A DNA stretch of 60,708 bases, from assembly GCF_905397435.1 (NCBI RefSeq), contig NZ_CAJPVI010000052.1, positions 1 to 60,708 of the forward strand, given 5' to 3'. The position numbers were made by a program, and so were the translations under genes. Below, one piece after another: positions 43,316 through 51,869 of this stretch; the first letter of the stretch is position 1, and each line of letters opens with the position of its first letter. The notes under the pieces are model-generated. The model did no database searches. It saw only the letters and a list, made by a program, of their open reading frames with translations, and was not told the origin of the DNA. This DNA comes from Cupriavidus numazuensis (GTDB lineage Bacteria > Pseudomonadota > Gammaproteobacteria > Burkholderiales > Burkholderiaceae).

Positions 43316-45064
43316 TTATGCGGCAACTTTCGGGGGTTGGCCGGCTTCGCCAGTGATCAGCGACGTTCCGGGCCGGACAATATCGAACTTCACGGGGACC
43401 ATTTCCAGGCGAAGGTCATCGCCGTCGGCGCTCACACGGGTGTAGCGGCTGCCGTGCAGGTCGCCCGTCTCGGGGAAGTCTTCGCGGAAATGCGCACCGC
43501 GGCTGTCCTCGCGCGCCAGTGCGGAGACCGTGATCACGCGCGAGATGTCGACCAGGCTTTGCAGGTTCAGCCAGTCGTGCCATGTCACGTTGTAGCGACG
43601 GTCACCGTCGGGCACGCCCATGCCCATCAACGCGCGCTGGTGCGAAGCGACCGATTCCAGGCCGCGGCGCATCGCCGCCTTGTGGCGCAACACGCCGACG
43701 TCGTCCCACATGGTCTGTGCCAGTGCATCGCGCAGGTCGTGAATCGCGCCGGCCGGTTTCGAGAACGGATACTCCGCACGCTCGATGCCGCGCTCGATCA
43801 CACGGCGGTCGGGCTCCTTCCATTGCCGCACGCCCGAGACATAGTCGGCCATCGCATCGCCTGCGATGCCGCCGAACACGGTCGAGTTCGCCACGCCGTT
43901 GCCGCCGAGGCGGTTCGCGCCGTGGACGCCACCGCAGTCCTCGCCAGCCGCGAACAGTCCCGGCGATGCCGTGCTGCAGTCGACGTTGAACTCGACGCCA
44001 CCCATGAGGTAGTGCGCCGTCGGCACGACCTCGACTCGTCCGCCTGCGAGGTCGAAACCGCAATCGCTGCAGCGGTTGACCATGCCCGGGAACGTCTTGG
44101 CGACCTTCTCCGGCCCGAGGTGGCTCATCTGGATGTAGACGCCGCCCATCGGCCCGGTCCGGCCGGCACGCATCTCGGCATAGATGCCACGGCTGACCAC
44201 ATCGCGTGTCGCGCGCTCGCCGCGTGCGTCGTAATTGGTCATGAAGCGGTTGCCATCGCCATTGAGCAGCCAGCCGCCCGCGCCGCGCAGGCCTTCTTCA
44301 AGCACCGTTCCCGTCATGCGCGTATCGGGACCACCGAGCAGGCCGGTCGGATGGAACTGCACCATCTCCATGTCGCGCAGGCTCAGGCCGTAGCGCATCG
44401 CCATGGCCAGGCCATCGCAGGTCTTGTCGCCGGACGGCGTGTGATAGCGATACATGGTCGGCCCTGCTCCCGTGGCCAGCAGCACGGCCTTGGCCTGCAC
44501 GAAGCGGTAGGTGCCACGGCGCATGTCGATGAACAGCACGCCCGCGATGCCCGAGCCGTCCGCCGCGGGAATCAGCTCGATCGCGCGGTGCTCCTCCATC
44601 TCTTCCACATCGAGCGCGCGCACCTGCTCCATCAGCCGGTTGATGATCTCGATGCCGGTCAGGTCGGCCTTGTGCACGGTGCGGTCGAAGCTCTGCCCCG
44701 CAAACGCCTTCTGGTGCAGCGTGCCGTCCGGATTGCGGTCGAAGAAGCAGCCGATCTCGTTCTCGAGTTCGCGCACGCGCTCGACCGCGCCTTCCACGAG
44801 CCGCCAAGCCAGGTCTTGCCGTGGCAGCCACTTGCCGCCTTCGATCGTGTCCATGAAGTGGCGCTCGACCGAATCGCCGGCAGACAGCGCCACGTTGTAG
44901 CCGCCCTGCACCATGCGCGTACAGCCGCACTTGCCGAGCAGGCCCTTGACCGTCACGGAGACCTTCAGCGCAGGATTCGCTTTCTTCGCGTGCAGCGCCG
45001 CGAACAGGCCGGCCCCGCCAGTCCCGAGGATCAGGATGTCCGTCTTGTGGTTCTCGATTTGCAT
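43316..45064 (-). CDS. Succinate dehydrogenase/fumarate reductase-like flavoprotein subunit
   Basis: This is a 582-residue FAD subunit: dinucleotide site LILGTGGAGLFAALHA, substrate residues in QFHPTGLLGG, EEGLRGAGGWLLN, PTAHYLMGGVEF and HGANRLGGNGVANSTVFG. All fit the fumarate reductase/succinate dehydrogenase family. In the segment normally reading SHTVAAQGG, this protein has GCTRMVQGG, so Cys48 replaces the His that binds FAD covalently. Flavin is then probably non-covalent, which in the E. coli fumarate reductase His mutants favours reduction over succinate oxidation. It directly abuts the membrane-subunit gene. Confidence 0.88.
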   Translation of the reverse strand: MQIENHKTDILILGTGGAGLFAALHAKKANPALKVSVTVKGLLGKCGCTRMVQGGYNVALSAGDSVERHFMDTIEGGKWLPRQDLAWRLVEGAVERVRELENEIGCFFDRNPDGTLHQKAFAGQSFDRTVHKADLTGIEIINRLMEQVRALDVEEMEEHRAIELIPAADGSGIAGVLFIDMRRGTYRFVQAKAVLLATGAGPTMYRYHTPSGDKTCDGLAMAMRYGLSLRDMEMVQFHPTGLLGGPDTRMTGTVLEEGLRGAGGWLLNGDGNRFMTNYDARGERATRDVVSRGIYAEMRAGRTGPMGGVYIQMSHLGPEKVAKTFPGMVNRCSDCGFDLAGGRVEVVPTAHYLMGGVEFNVDCSTASPGLFAAGEDCGGVHGANRLGGNGVANSTVFGGIAGDAMADYVSGVRQWKEPDRRVIERGIERAEYPFSKPAGAIHDLRDALAQTMWDDVGVLRHKAAMRRGLESVASHQRALMGMGVPDGDRRYNVTWHDWLNLQSLVDISRVITVSALAREDSRGAHFREDFPETGDLHGSRYTRVSADGDDLRLEMVPVKFDIVRPGTSLITGEAGQPPKVAA

Positions 45065-45412
45065 TCAGATGACTCCCAGGGCAAAGACCACGCCAACGAG
45101 CAGCGACAGCGCACCGCCCCAGCCGATCCACGACAGCCGTGCGTCACGTGTGGAACTCCACGGCAACAGCTCCAGCGCCAGCAACCGCAGGCCGAAGCAC
45201 ATGTGGATGGAGAGCAGCAGCACGAGGCCCCACTCCCCGAACTTGACCGCGCCCATGTCGGCAAACTTCAGGAACGCGTCCATGCGGGCGCGCTGGTCCA
45301 GCGCAAGGCCGAGGACATAGAAATGCGCGGGCAGAAAGAGACCGAGCGCCAGCCCCGAGAGCCGATGCCCCAGGAACGCCCAGTACGCGCGATGGTTGCG
45401 TGGTGACTTCAT
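45065..45412 (-). CDS. SdhC/FrdC-like membrane anchor subunit (second)
   Basis: The 115-residue protein has three membrane helices: HRLSGLALGLFLPAHFYVLGLAL, GLVLLLSIHMCFGLRLLAL and WGGALSLLVGVVFALGV. His16 in HRLSG and His70 in the H-x3-GLR motif are likely quinone-site and haem b ligands. The ATG overlaps the stop of the preceding subunit (ATGA). It should anchor the flavoprotein and iron-sulfur subunits to the inner membrane. Confidence 0.82.
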   Translation of the reverse strand: MKSPRNHRAYWAFLGHRLSGLALGLFLPAHFYVLGLALDQRARMDAFLKFADMGAVKFGEWGLVLLLSIHMCFGLRLLALELLPWSSTRDARLSWIGWGGALSLLVGVVFALGVI

Positions 45413-45744
45413 GACCAGAGCCCTCCGACCGCCGCTACCGCGCGCAGTCCCATCGCCAGCAGCACCAGCCCGAACAGCAGGCAAACCACCGATGCGCCGC
45501 TGCGGCTCAGTCGCGCCCATTCGATGAGGATGTTGCGCAGGCCAATCGGCACGTGCACCGCCACACTGATGACGAACAGCGAATAGAACGGAATCCAGAT
45601 CCAGCTGCCCTGCGTGCGCGACAGGATCTCGGCAGCCGTCAGCCCGCCGCGCACCGCATAGAGGATGACGCCCAGGTGGACCAGCACGAACGGCGCCATG
45701 ATCATCGCCGTCAGGCGCTGCAGGGCGAAAAGACGCTGCTCCAT
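45409..45744 (-). CDS. SdhD/SdhC-like membrane anchor subunit (first)
   Basis: The 111-residue protein has three helices: TAMIMAPFVLVHLGVILYAV, WIPFYSLFVISVAVHVPIGLRNILIEW and VVCLLFGLVLLAMGLRAVAAV. His23 and His64 (H-x3-GLRN) are candidate haem ligands. Both anchor subunits carry an H-x3-GLR motif, so the complex may bind two haems. It starts 2 bp after the iron-sulfur gene's stop. Confidence 0.82.
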   Translation of the reverse strand: MEQRLFALQRLTAMIMAPFVLVHLGVILYAVRGGLTAAEILSRTQGSWIWIPFYSLFVISVAVHVPIGLRNILIEWARLSRSGASVVCLLFGLVLLAMGLRAVAAVGGLWS

Positions 45745-45746
45745 GT

Positions 45747-46478
45747 TCAACCTCCCTTCAGGAACTGCAGCAGCGCGTTCTTCTTCAAACCCGCGATGCT
45801 GCCCGTCGGGCTCAGGCTGACCGGGCAATGCGTCATACAGTTGCCCTGCGTGTGACAGGCATTGCAGCCGCTGCCGGAGGTCGCCTTGCGCAGCACGTCC
45901 TTCGGGTCGGCGTGGCGCTCGTCGTTGAACAGCGTCCACGCGCGGTTCAGCGCCGCCGGGCCCAGGTATTCCTTGTCCCACGACACGACATCGCAGGCGG
46001 CATAGCAGACACCGCAGTTGATGCATTCGATCGCGGCGTCGGCCATCTTGCGCTTGCGGCTGGTCGGCGACACGGCTGCCGGCGGGTCATCACGCGTGGC
46101 CGTGCCGACGAAGGTGTTGCCCGCCTTCTTCCACTTGTCGAAGAACTCCGACATGTCGACCACGAGATCCTTGATGCGCGGCATATTGCGCAGCGGCTCG
46201 ATCACGATCACGCCGTCTTCTTCCACGCGGCTCACGTGCGTGCGGCACGTCCAGCGCGGCCGGCCGTTGACGGTCATCGCGCAGGAACCACACACGCCTA
46301 CGCGGCACGCGAAGCGGTAGGACAGCGTCGGGTCGAGGCGACGCTGCACTTCGGTGACCACGTCGAGCACGGTCTGGTTCTCGCGCCACGGTACTTCGTA
46401 GGTCGTGAAACTGCCCTCTTCTGTCCCGCGTGCAATGCGCACCGTGAGCATGCGCTGCGCGGTCTTTGTCGCCTCCAT
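45747..46478 (-). CDS. Succinate dehydrogenase/fumarate reductase-like iron-sulfur subunit
   Basis: The 243-residue subunit carries a plant-type [2Fe-2S] site (Cys58, 63, 66, 78), a [4Fe-4S] motif CINCGVCYAACD (Cys152-162), and a third cluster motif CNACHTQGNCMTHCP (Cys205-218). The third motif has an additional Cys (CNAC), so a [4Fe-4S] rather than [3Fe-4S] centre is possible. The true start is the ATG at 46478 after GGGGGAGACAGTG; the long open frame upstream is antisense shadow of the TPP gene's frame. Confidence 0.9.
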   Translation of the reverse strand: MEATKTAQRMLTVRIARGTEEGSFTTYEVPWRENQTVLDVVTEVQRRLDPTLSYRFACRVGVCGSCAMTVNGRPRWTCRTHVSRVEEDGVIVIEPLRNMPRIKDLVVDMSEFFDKWKKAGNTFVGTATRDDPPAAVSPTSRKRKMADAAIECINCGVCYAACDVVSWDKEYLGPAALNRAWTLFNDERHADPKDVLRKATSGSGCNACHTQGNCMTHCPVSLSPTGSIAGLKKNALLQFLKGG

Positions 46479-46498
46479 CACTGTCTCCCCCGTGTCGT

Positions 46499-48130
46499 TC
46501 AATGTGCCGAAGCGCCGCTCTGGTTCCGCGCAAACACCGGCGCGGGCTCGCCTTCCATCCGTACGTTGATGCAGGCCGGCTGGCGGCTGTCGAGCGCGGC
46601 CTGCAGCGCCGGCGCCAGTGCATCGAGGCGCTCGACGAAGGCGCCGAAACCGCCCAGCCCGGCGACCGCGGCGTCGTAGCGCGCCTTGGCGCTGAGCCCG
46701 CAGCCGATCAGGCGGTCCTCGCCGTAGGTGCGTTGCTGGATCACGTGTTCGGCGTTCCAGCGCAGGTCGTTGCCGATCACGGCGATGACGCCGGCCTGCT
46801 CGCGCACGGCGGTGTCGAACTCGGACAGGTGGAAGCCGGCGGTGCCATCGCCCATCAGCAGGACGACCGTGGCATCGGGCCGGGCGATCTTCGCGGCAAT
46901 GGCATAGCAGATGCCGCCGCCGATCGCACCGGACACGCCGTTGATGATTCGCGTCGGCGCAGTGCAGAACGCCTGCGCCCACTGGCCGAACTCGCCGCCA
47001 TCGCACACAAGGATCGGTTCCGGAACACCGCTGAGAAACTGATTGACGGACTCGCACAACGCGCGCGGGTGGATACCCGGTTTCGTTCCGGCCTGTGCGG
47101 TGCCGCGTTCCAGCCGCGCGGCACCCACACGCTCCATCCATGCGGCGCGATCGTGTTCGGACGGGCGGGACGCTTGTTCAATCCGCTCGAGCGCCGTGGA
47201 TACGTCCGCGACGCAGCGGGCGGCGAGGCGGTCGCCGAGCAGTCGTTCCGCCCGGCGCAGCATGTCCACATCCGGGTCGATTGCCACGACGCGCGCCGTC
47301 TTGCCGAAGACGCTCTCGCGGCCAAACCCCACCGTGAAGTCGAGACGCTTGCCGAGCAGCACGATCAGGTCGGATTCCGCGACGACTTCCGCGATCGCGC
47401 CCAGCGACGGATCGCGCAATCCGCGGGGGCTTTCCATGGGGATGATCGGGGCATTCAAGGCCTGGCTATGTCCCGGCAGTGCCCGGCGATTCCGCTCCCG
47501 GCACAGCGAGGGTCCTGCGAGGATCAGCGGCCGGCGCGCCTGGCTCAGCAGTTGCGCGATGGTCGAGATGGTGTTCGCGGCGGGCTCCACCGGCTTCGCG
47601 TCGGGTATCTGCGCAGGCAAGGCATCGAGCCCGGATTCCCGCGTCATCAGGTCGAACGGCAGCGCAAGGTGCACGGGGCCGCGGCGGTCTGCCATGGCCG
47701 TCGACATGGCAGTGTCCAGCGTGGAAACGAGCGACCTGGCATCGGTCACGCGTTTGGACCATTTGGTCAGCGGTGCCGTCATGGCGACCTGGTCCAGCTC
47801 CTGGAACGCGCCCATGCCGTCTTCGGCCACCGACGAATCGCCGGACAACACGAGCACAGCGCTTTCCGCCTGCGATGCGGAGAACAGCGGCGCAATACCG
47901 TTGGCAATGCCCGGCGCAGCGGTCAGCAGCGCCACGCCGAGTTGGCCCGTCACCTGCGACCACGCATCGGCCATGAAGACCGCCGCGGCTTCATGGCGGA
48001 CGTGGACGATGCGGATCCCGGCATCGATGCACGCATCGTAGAGCGGCATGATCTGGTTGCCGGACAGGCTGAAGATGGTGGTGACACCCCGGCGCGCGAG
48101 CGCACGAATGACGAGTTCCGAACCGAGCAT
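46499..48130 (-). CDS. Thiamine-pyrophosphate-dependent enzyme (acetolactate synthase-like)
   Basis: The 543-residue protein has the three TPP-enzyme domains: the PYR domain with catalytic Glu47 in HVRHEAAAVFMADAW, the central domain (RRPLILAGPSL), and the PP domain with GDGTAGFHLSEFDTAVREQAGVIAVIGND binding Mg-TPP. It could be a 2-oxoacid decarboxylase, a carboligase or an oxalyl/sulfo-type lyase; sequence alone does not decide. It is the first gene of the operon with the SDH-like complex, 20 bp before the iron-sulfur gene. Confidence 0.88.
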   Translation of the reverse strand: MLGSELVIRALARRGVTTIFSLSGNQIMPLYDACIDAGIRIVHVRHEAAAVFMADAWSQVTGQLGVALLTAAPGIANGIAPLFSASQAESAVLVLSGDSSVAEDGMGAFQELDQVAMTAPLTKWSKRVTDARSLVSTLDTAMSTAMADRRGPVHLALPFDLMTRESGLDALPAQIPDAKPVEPAANTISTIAQLLSQARRPLILAGPSLCRERNRRALPGHSQALNAPIIPMESPRGLRDPSLGAIAEVVAESDLIVLLGKRLDFTVGFGRESVFGKTARVVAIDPDVDMLRRAERLLGDRLAARCVADVSTALERIEQASRPSEHDRAAWMERVGAARLERGTAQAGTKPGIHPRALCESVNQFLSGVPEPILVCDGGEFGQWAQAFCTAPTRIINGVSGAIGGGICYAIAAKIARPDATVVLLMGDGTAGFHLSEFDTAVREQAGVIAVIGNDLRWNAEHVIQQRTYGEDRLIGCGLSAKARYDAAVAGLGGFGAFVERLDALAPALQAALDSRQPACINVRMEGEPAPVFARNQSGASAH

Positions 48131-48290
48131 TTGTCTCCGTACCCGGCCGTTCTTTTCCGGCCGTGGTCTTTTGTGGTTGGGTTGAATAAAGTTTAAGTAA
48201 TCGATATTTCTGAATCAATTAGATATAACTTGATATTTTTTGAATTTAAGGACGCAATGTGACGTTTATGCATCTCATTGCGACCGACTG
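48131..48290 (-). promoter_or_regulatory. AT-rich control region of the TPP/SDH-like operon
   Basis: This 160-bp gap is much richer in A/T than its surroundings (for example TAATCGATATTTCTGAATCAATTAGATATAAC in two parts around 48198-48230). It must hold the promoter of the operon and the end of the LysR transcript. The pair GATATTT (48208) and TTGATATTTTTTG (48229) suggests repeated sites, but I cannot define an operator. Confidence 0.5.
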
Positions 48291-49256
48291 TCAGATCTGG
48301 GCCGGCGGGCGGAACGTGAAGCCCTGCGAGAACGACTCCCTCAGGTACTCGACAAAGACCTGCGAGACGCGCGATGCATGCGCGGAATACGGCCGGATGG
48401 CATAGAGCCACTCCCCGAACGCGCCGGTCGCGCGCCATTGCGGCAGCAGCTCGACCAGTCTTCCGCTTTCCAGCGCCGACTGCGCACTGAAGTCAGGCAG
48501 CAGCGCGATGCCGAGGCCTTCGATGGCGGCGTCACGCAATGCCTCGCTGTTATTGACCGCGAGCGGGCCGGCCACCGGGACCGTAACCGGATCGGCATGC
48601 GTTGCGCCTGCATCCGGCGCCTCCGGTACGAAGGTCCATGTAGCGGTGCCCTGGCGCCGCGGATAGTGCAGGCAGGCGTGATCGGCCAGCGCCTCGGGCG
48701 ATTCGGGCGCGCTTCGGGTCCTGAGGTAGGACCGGCTTGCCACCAGCACCGTACGCGTGGCCGCAAGCGTCCAGGCGACATGGGTTTCGGGCGGCGCGGA
48801 CGTGTGCCGCACGGCAATGTCGAAGCCCTCCTGCGCGAGCGGGCGCAAGCGGTCCGACATATCCAGCTCGACCTGGATCTGCGGATAGCGGCGCAGGAAT
48901 TCTGGCAGCCGCGGCACCAGTTGCTGCCGGGAGAACGCCACCGGCGCGGTGACACGCAAGAATCCGCGCGGCGCACCCGCGAGATCGCGGACATTGGCAT
49001 AGCCCGAGGCGATCTGCTCAAAGGCGCCGCGCATCGAATCGACCAGTTGGCGGCCGGCATCCGTCAGCGTAGCGCTGCGCGTGGTGCGCTGGACGAGCGT
49101 GATGCCAGCCGCCTTTTCCAAATCGGCAATGTGCTGGCTCATCGACGCCTTGCTCACGCCCAGCCGTGCGGCGGCCTTGCTAAAGCTGCCCTGCTGATGC
49201 AGCACGACGAGCCAGTGCAGGTGCTCCCAAAGGTCCTCTACGTTGGTTTTCGTCAT
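48291..49256 (-). CDS. LysR-family transcriptional regulator
   Basis: The 321-residue regulator begins with a longer leader (MTKTNVEDLWEHLHWLVVLHQQGSFS) and has the HTH SKASMSQHIADLEKAAG and wing TTRSATLTDAGRQL. The substrate domain follows from about 90. It is upstream of the TPP/SDH-like operon on the same strand and divergent from mmsA, so it could control either. Confidence 0.9.
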   Translation of the reverse strand: MTKTNVEDLWEHLHWLVVLHQQGSFSKAAARLGVSKASMSQHIADLEKAAGITLVQRTTRSATLTDAGRQLVDSMRGAFEQIASGYANVRDLAGAPRGFLRVTAPVAFSRQQLVPRLPEFLRRYPQIQVELDMSDRLRPLAQEGFDIAVRHTSAPPETHVAWTLAATRTVLVASRSYLRTRSAPESPEALADHACLHYPRRQGTATWTFVPEAPDAGATHADPVTVPVAGPLAVNNSEALRDAAIEGLGIALLPDFSAQSALESGRLVELLPQWRATGAFGEWLYAIRPYSAHASRVSQVFVEYLRESFSQGFTFRPPAQI

Positions 49257-49287
49257 CTCCGGACTCCTTTTGCGTCACTTTCAGCGT

Positions 49288-49306
49288 CTATAGTTCGAAT
49301 CCATAG
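49288..49306. promoter_or_regulatory. Imperfect palindrome in the LysR/mmsA gap
   Basis: CTATAG-TTCGAA-TCCATAG has CTAT/ATAG outer arms and a TTCGAA centre, 32 bp from the LysR start. It is a plausible autoregulatory LysR site. Confidence 0.45.
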
Positions 49307-49443
49307 CATGCCAGTATCTAAAAATCCTGAACAGTGAGTTCGGCGCCAGATGGCTACCCGCGCCTCGCCGGTCTCCCTACACTCGCCTCATTCCCAGACA
49401 CGACGGGCGAAGCAGGCCCGCCAGACCAGCACAGGAGATCCCC

Positions 49444-50958
49444 ATGACGGCGCCCTACAACGATTCCGCTGACGTGATCCACTTCGTTTCCGGCGAGCTT
49501 TATGCCGGCTCGGGCACGCGTTCACAGGCCGTGTTCAACCCGGCGACCGGCGCCGTGGCGCGGCAGCTTCGGCTCGGCACGGTCGAGGATGTCGATGCCG
49601 CAGTGGCCAGCGCACTGGCGGCATTCCCGAAGTGGGCCGACACGCCGCCGATCCGCCGCGCGCGCGTCATGCTGAAGTTCCTGGAGCTGATGAACCAGCA
49701 CAAGGACGAGCTGGCCGCCATCATCACGGCCGAGCACGGCAAGGTACTGAGCGATGCGGCGGGCGAAGTCAGCCGCGGCATCGACATCATCGAATTCGCC
49801 TGCGGTATTCCGCAGCTGCTCAAGGGCGATTTCACGGACCAGGTCTCCACCGGCATGGACAACTGGACGCTGCGCCAGCCGCTTGGCGTGGTGGCCGGCA
49901 TCACGCCGTTCAACTTCCCGTGCATGGTGCCGTGCTGGATGTTCCCGGTCGCGATTGCCGCCGGCAACTGCTTCGTGCTGAAGCCGAGCGAGCGCGACCC
50001 GTCGGCATCGCTGTTCATGGCCAGGCTGCTCAAGCAGGCCGGTTTGCCCGACGGCGTCTTCAACGTCGTGCAAGGTGACAAGACCGTGGTGGACGCATTG
50101 CTCCATCATGCCGACGTCAAGGCAGTGAGCTTTGTGGGCTCCACGCCGATCGCCAACTACATCTACGAGACCGGTGCGCGGCTGGGCAAGCGCGTGCAGG
50201 CGCTGGGCGGCGCAAAGAACCACATGGTGGTGATGCCGGACGCCGACATCGACCAGGCCGTGGACGGGCTGATTGGTGCGGCCTACGGCTCCGCGGGCGA
50301 GCGCTGCATGGCGATCTCCGTCGCGGTGCTGGTCGGCGACGTGGCCGACAAGATCATGCCGAAGCTGGAGGCCCGTGCGCGCGAACTGGTAATCCGCAAT
50401 GGCATGGACCCTGCGGCCGAAATGGGCCCGGTCGTCACCGGGCAGGCGCTCGAACGCATCGAGAACTACATCGCACTCGGCGTGGATGAAGGCGCGAAGC
50501 TGGTGGTCGACGGCCGCAACTACAAGGTGCCGGGGCATGAGCAAGGCTTCTTCACCGGTGGCACGCTGTTCGACAACGTCACCCCAGACATGCGCATCTA
50601 CAAGGAAGAGATCTTTGGCCCTGTGCTGTCATGCGTGCGCGTGGATGACTTCGCGCAGGCCGTAAAGCTGGTGAACGACCACGAGTTCGGCAACGGCGTG
50701 GCTTGCTACACGCGCGACGGCCAGGTGGCCCGCGAGTTCTCGCGCCGCATCGAAGTTGGCATGGTCGGCATCAACGTGCCGATCCCCGTGCCGATGGCCT
50801 GGCACGGCTTCGGCGGCTGGAAGCGCTCGCTGTTCGGCGACATGCATGCCTATGGAGAGGAAGGGGTGCGGTTTTACACGCGGCAGAAGAGTGTTATGCA
50901 GCGTTGGCCGGGGGATGTTACGCGGGGGGCGGAGTTTGCTATGCCTACGGCGAAGTAA
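49444..50958 (+). CDS. mmsA: CoA-acylating methylmalonate-semialdehyde dehydrogenase
   Basis: The 504-residue aldehyde dehydrogenase converts methylmalonate semialdehyde (or malonate semialdehyde) with CoA and NAD to propionyl-CoA (or acetyl-CoA) and CO2. Typical are the NAD-binding stretch GVVAGITPFNFPCMVPCWMFP, VGSTPIANYIYETG, the GGAKNHMVVMPDAD block that replaces the usual ELGG, and the catalytic Cys in AGERCMAIS. CAGGAG precedes the ATG. It stands alone, divergent from a LysR gene, and acts in valine, beta-alanine or inositol catabolism. Confidence 0.92.
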   Translation: MTAPYNDSADVIHFVSGELYAGSGTRSQAVFNPATGAVARQLRLGTVEDVDAAVASALAAFPKWADTPPIRRARVMLKFLELMNQHKDELAAIITAEHGKVLSDAAGEVSRGIDIIEFACGIPQLLKGDFTDQVSTGMDNWTLRQPLGVVAGITPFNFPCMVPCWMFPVAIAAGNCFVLKPSERDPSASLFMARLLKQAGLPDGVFNVVQGDKTVVDALLHHADVKAVSFVGSTPIANYIYETGARLGKRVQALGGAKNHMVVMPDADIDQAVDGLIGAAYGSAGERCMAISVAVLVGDVADKIMPKLEARARELVIRNGMDPAAEMGPVVTGQALERIENYIALGVDEGAKLVVDGRNYKVPGHEQGFFTGGTLFDNVTPDMRIYKEEIFGPVLSCVRVDDFAQAVKLVNDHEFGNGVACYTRDGQVAREFSRRIEVGMVGINVPIPVPMAWHGFGGWKRSLFGDMHAYGEEGVRFYTRQKSVMQRWPGDVTRGAEFAMPTAK

Positions 50959-50991
50959 GGGAGGTCTCGGGCGGGTTTTGTGGTTGGGATT

Positions 50992-51040
50992 GGGGTGGCG
51001 TTCTTGGCGGGCGCCGCTGTTTTGCCGGCGTAGCCGGCGG
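50992..51040. repeat. Extra partial copy of the element's terminal repeat
   Basis: GGGGTGGCGTTCTTGG, then GCGCCGCTGTTTTGCCGGCGTAGCCGGCG, repeats the left end of the following element in direct orientation, as at 27158-27207. It begins about 34 bp after the mmsA stop. Confidence 0.7.
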
Positions 51041-51055
51041 GTTTTGGTTGAGACC

Positions 51056-51781
51056 GGGGTGTCGCTCTTGGCAGGCGCCGCGGTTTCGCCGGCGTAGCCG
51101 GCGAGTCACTTTTTGTCCGAGCGACAAAAAGTAACCAAAAAGCGCGTCGTTGCCGCTGGCCATCAATTCCACGGCGGCAGCGGTTCAAACGGCTTTGGAC
51201 GCCTGCGATGGTGGTCGGCCGTTCGACCCTGCTACGCCATGTGAGTCAGAACCTGTGCCTCACGCGGCACGGCTTTTGGACGATCCCCAAGACGGACTCG
51301 GGTACAGCGTTCCAACACGGTCAGTGGTGGGACGCCTTCGGCTGCGCTGCGCGCACGTCGTCGTCTGGACGCAAGCTCATCAGCGTCGCCGGCGCCCGAG
51401 TCCCAATTTCCTATCTCTGCGCGCATGCAAGCGCGGCATCTTCACCCGGGTCTGCTTTGCCTTGGGCCTGCGTGCTCAGACTAGGGCTCTGCGCGCAGCG
51501 CAGCCGAAGGCGATCACCCGATGCCGCTCGCAGCAGGGTCCACAGACTCTTGCAGGGCTCGTTCAATCAGCGCTGTAATTCTGACACGGTCGTGCCCCAC
51601 GCGGCAGGCAGCGGAAATCCCCTCTGAAGCCCATACCCGTACAACACCCCTGGCACACTACGATAAAAATTCGCCCCTTTGGGGCAACCAAAACGCGTTT
51701 TTGGTTACTTTTGTCGCTCGGACAAAAGTGACTCGCCGGCTACGCCGGCGAAACAGCAGCGCCCGCCAAGAACGACACCCC
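51056..51781. mobile_element. Non-coding element with ~100-bp terminal inverted repeats, copy B
   Basis: This is the second full copy of the element at 27227-27954, in the same orientation. The ends (GGGGTGTCG, then CTTGGCAGGCGCCGC, GTTTCGCCGGCGTAGCCGGCG and GTCACTTTTTGTCCGAGC) are inverted copies of one another. Over the interior the copies differ by substitutions spread over all codon positions and small indels, which argues against a conserved protein. It separates mmsA from the SOS-type helicase operon; the LexA box begins 45 bp after its right end. Confidence 0.75.
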
Positions 51782-51826
51782 CGCAGGCTCGTCAGCTAGC
51801 CCCGATCCTCCATCCGGCCCCATTCA

Positions 51827-51842
51827 CTGTATATTCATACAG
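51827..51842 (+). promoter_or_regulatory. LexA (SOS) box
   Basis: CTGTATATTCATACAG is a perfect CTGT-N8-ACAG palindrome of the type bound by LexA in beta- and gammaproteobacteria. It encloses a -10-like TATATT and ends 27 bp before the helicase start codon. Confidence 0.9.
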
Positions 51843-51869
51843 TCCAGAAATCCCCCGCCCGTTAGCGCC

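Noticed and set aside
46478..47141. N-terminal extension of the iron-sulfur subunit reading back into the TPP enzyme gene
   Set aside because: The upstream part is out-of-frame shadow of the TPP gene; the ATG at 46478 has a good ribosome site and a normal SdhB start.
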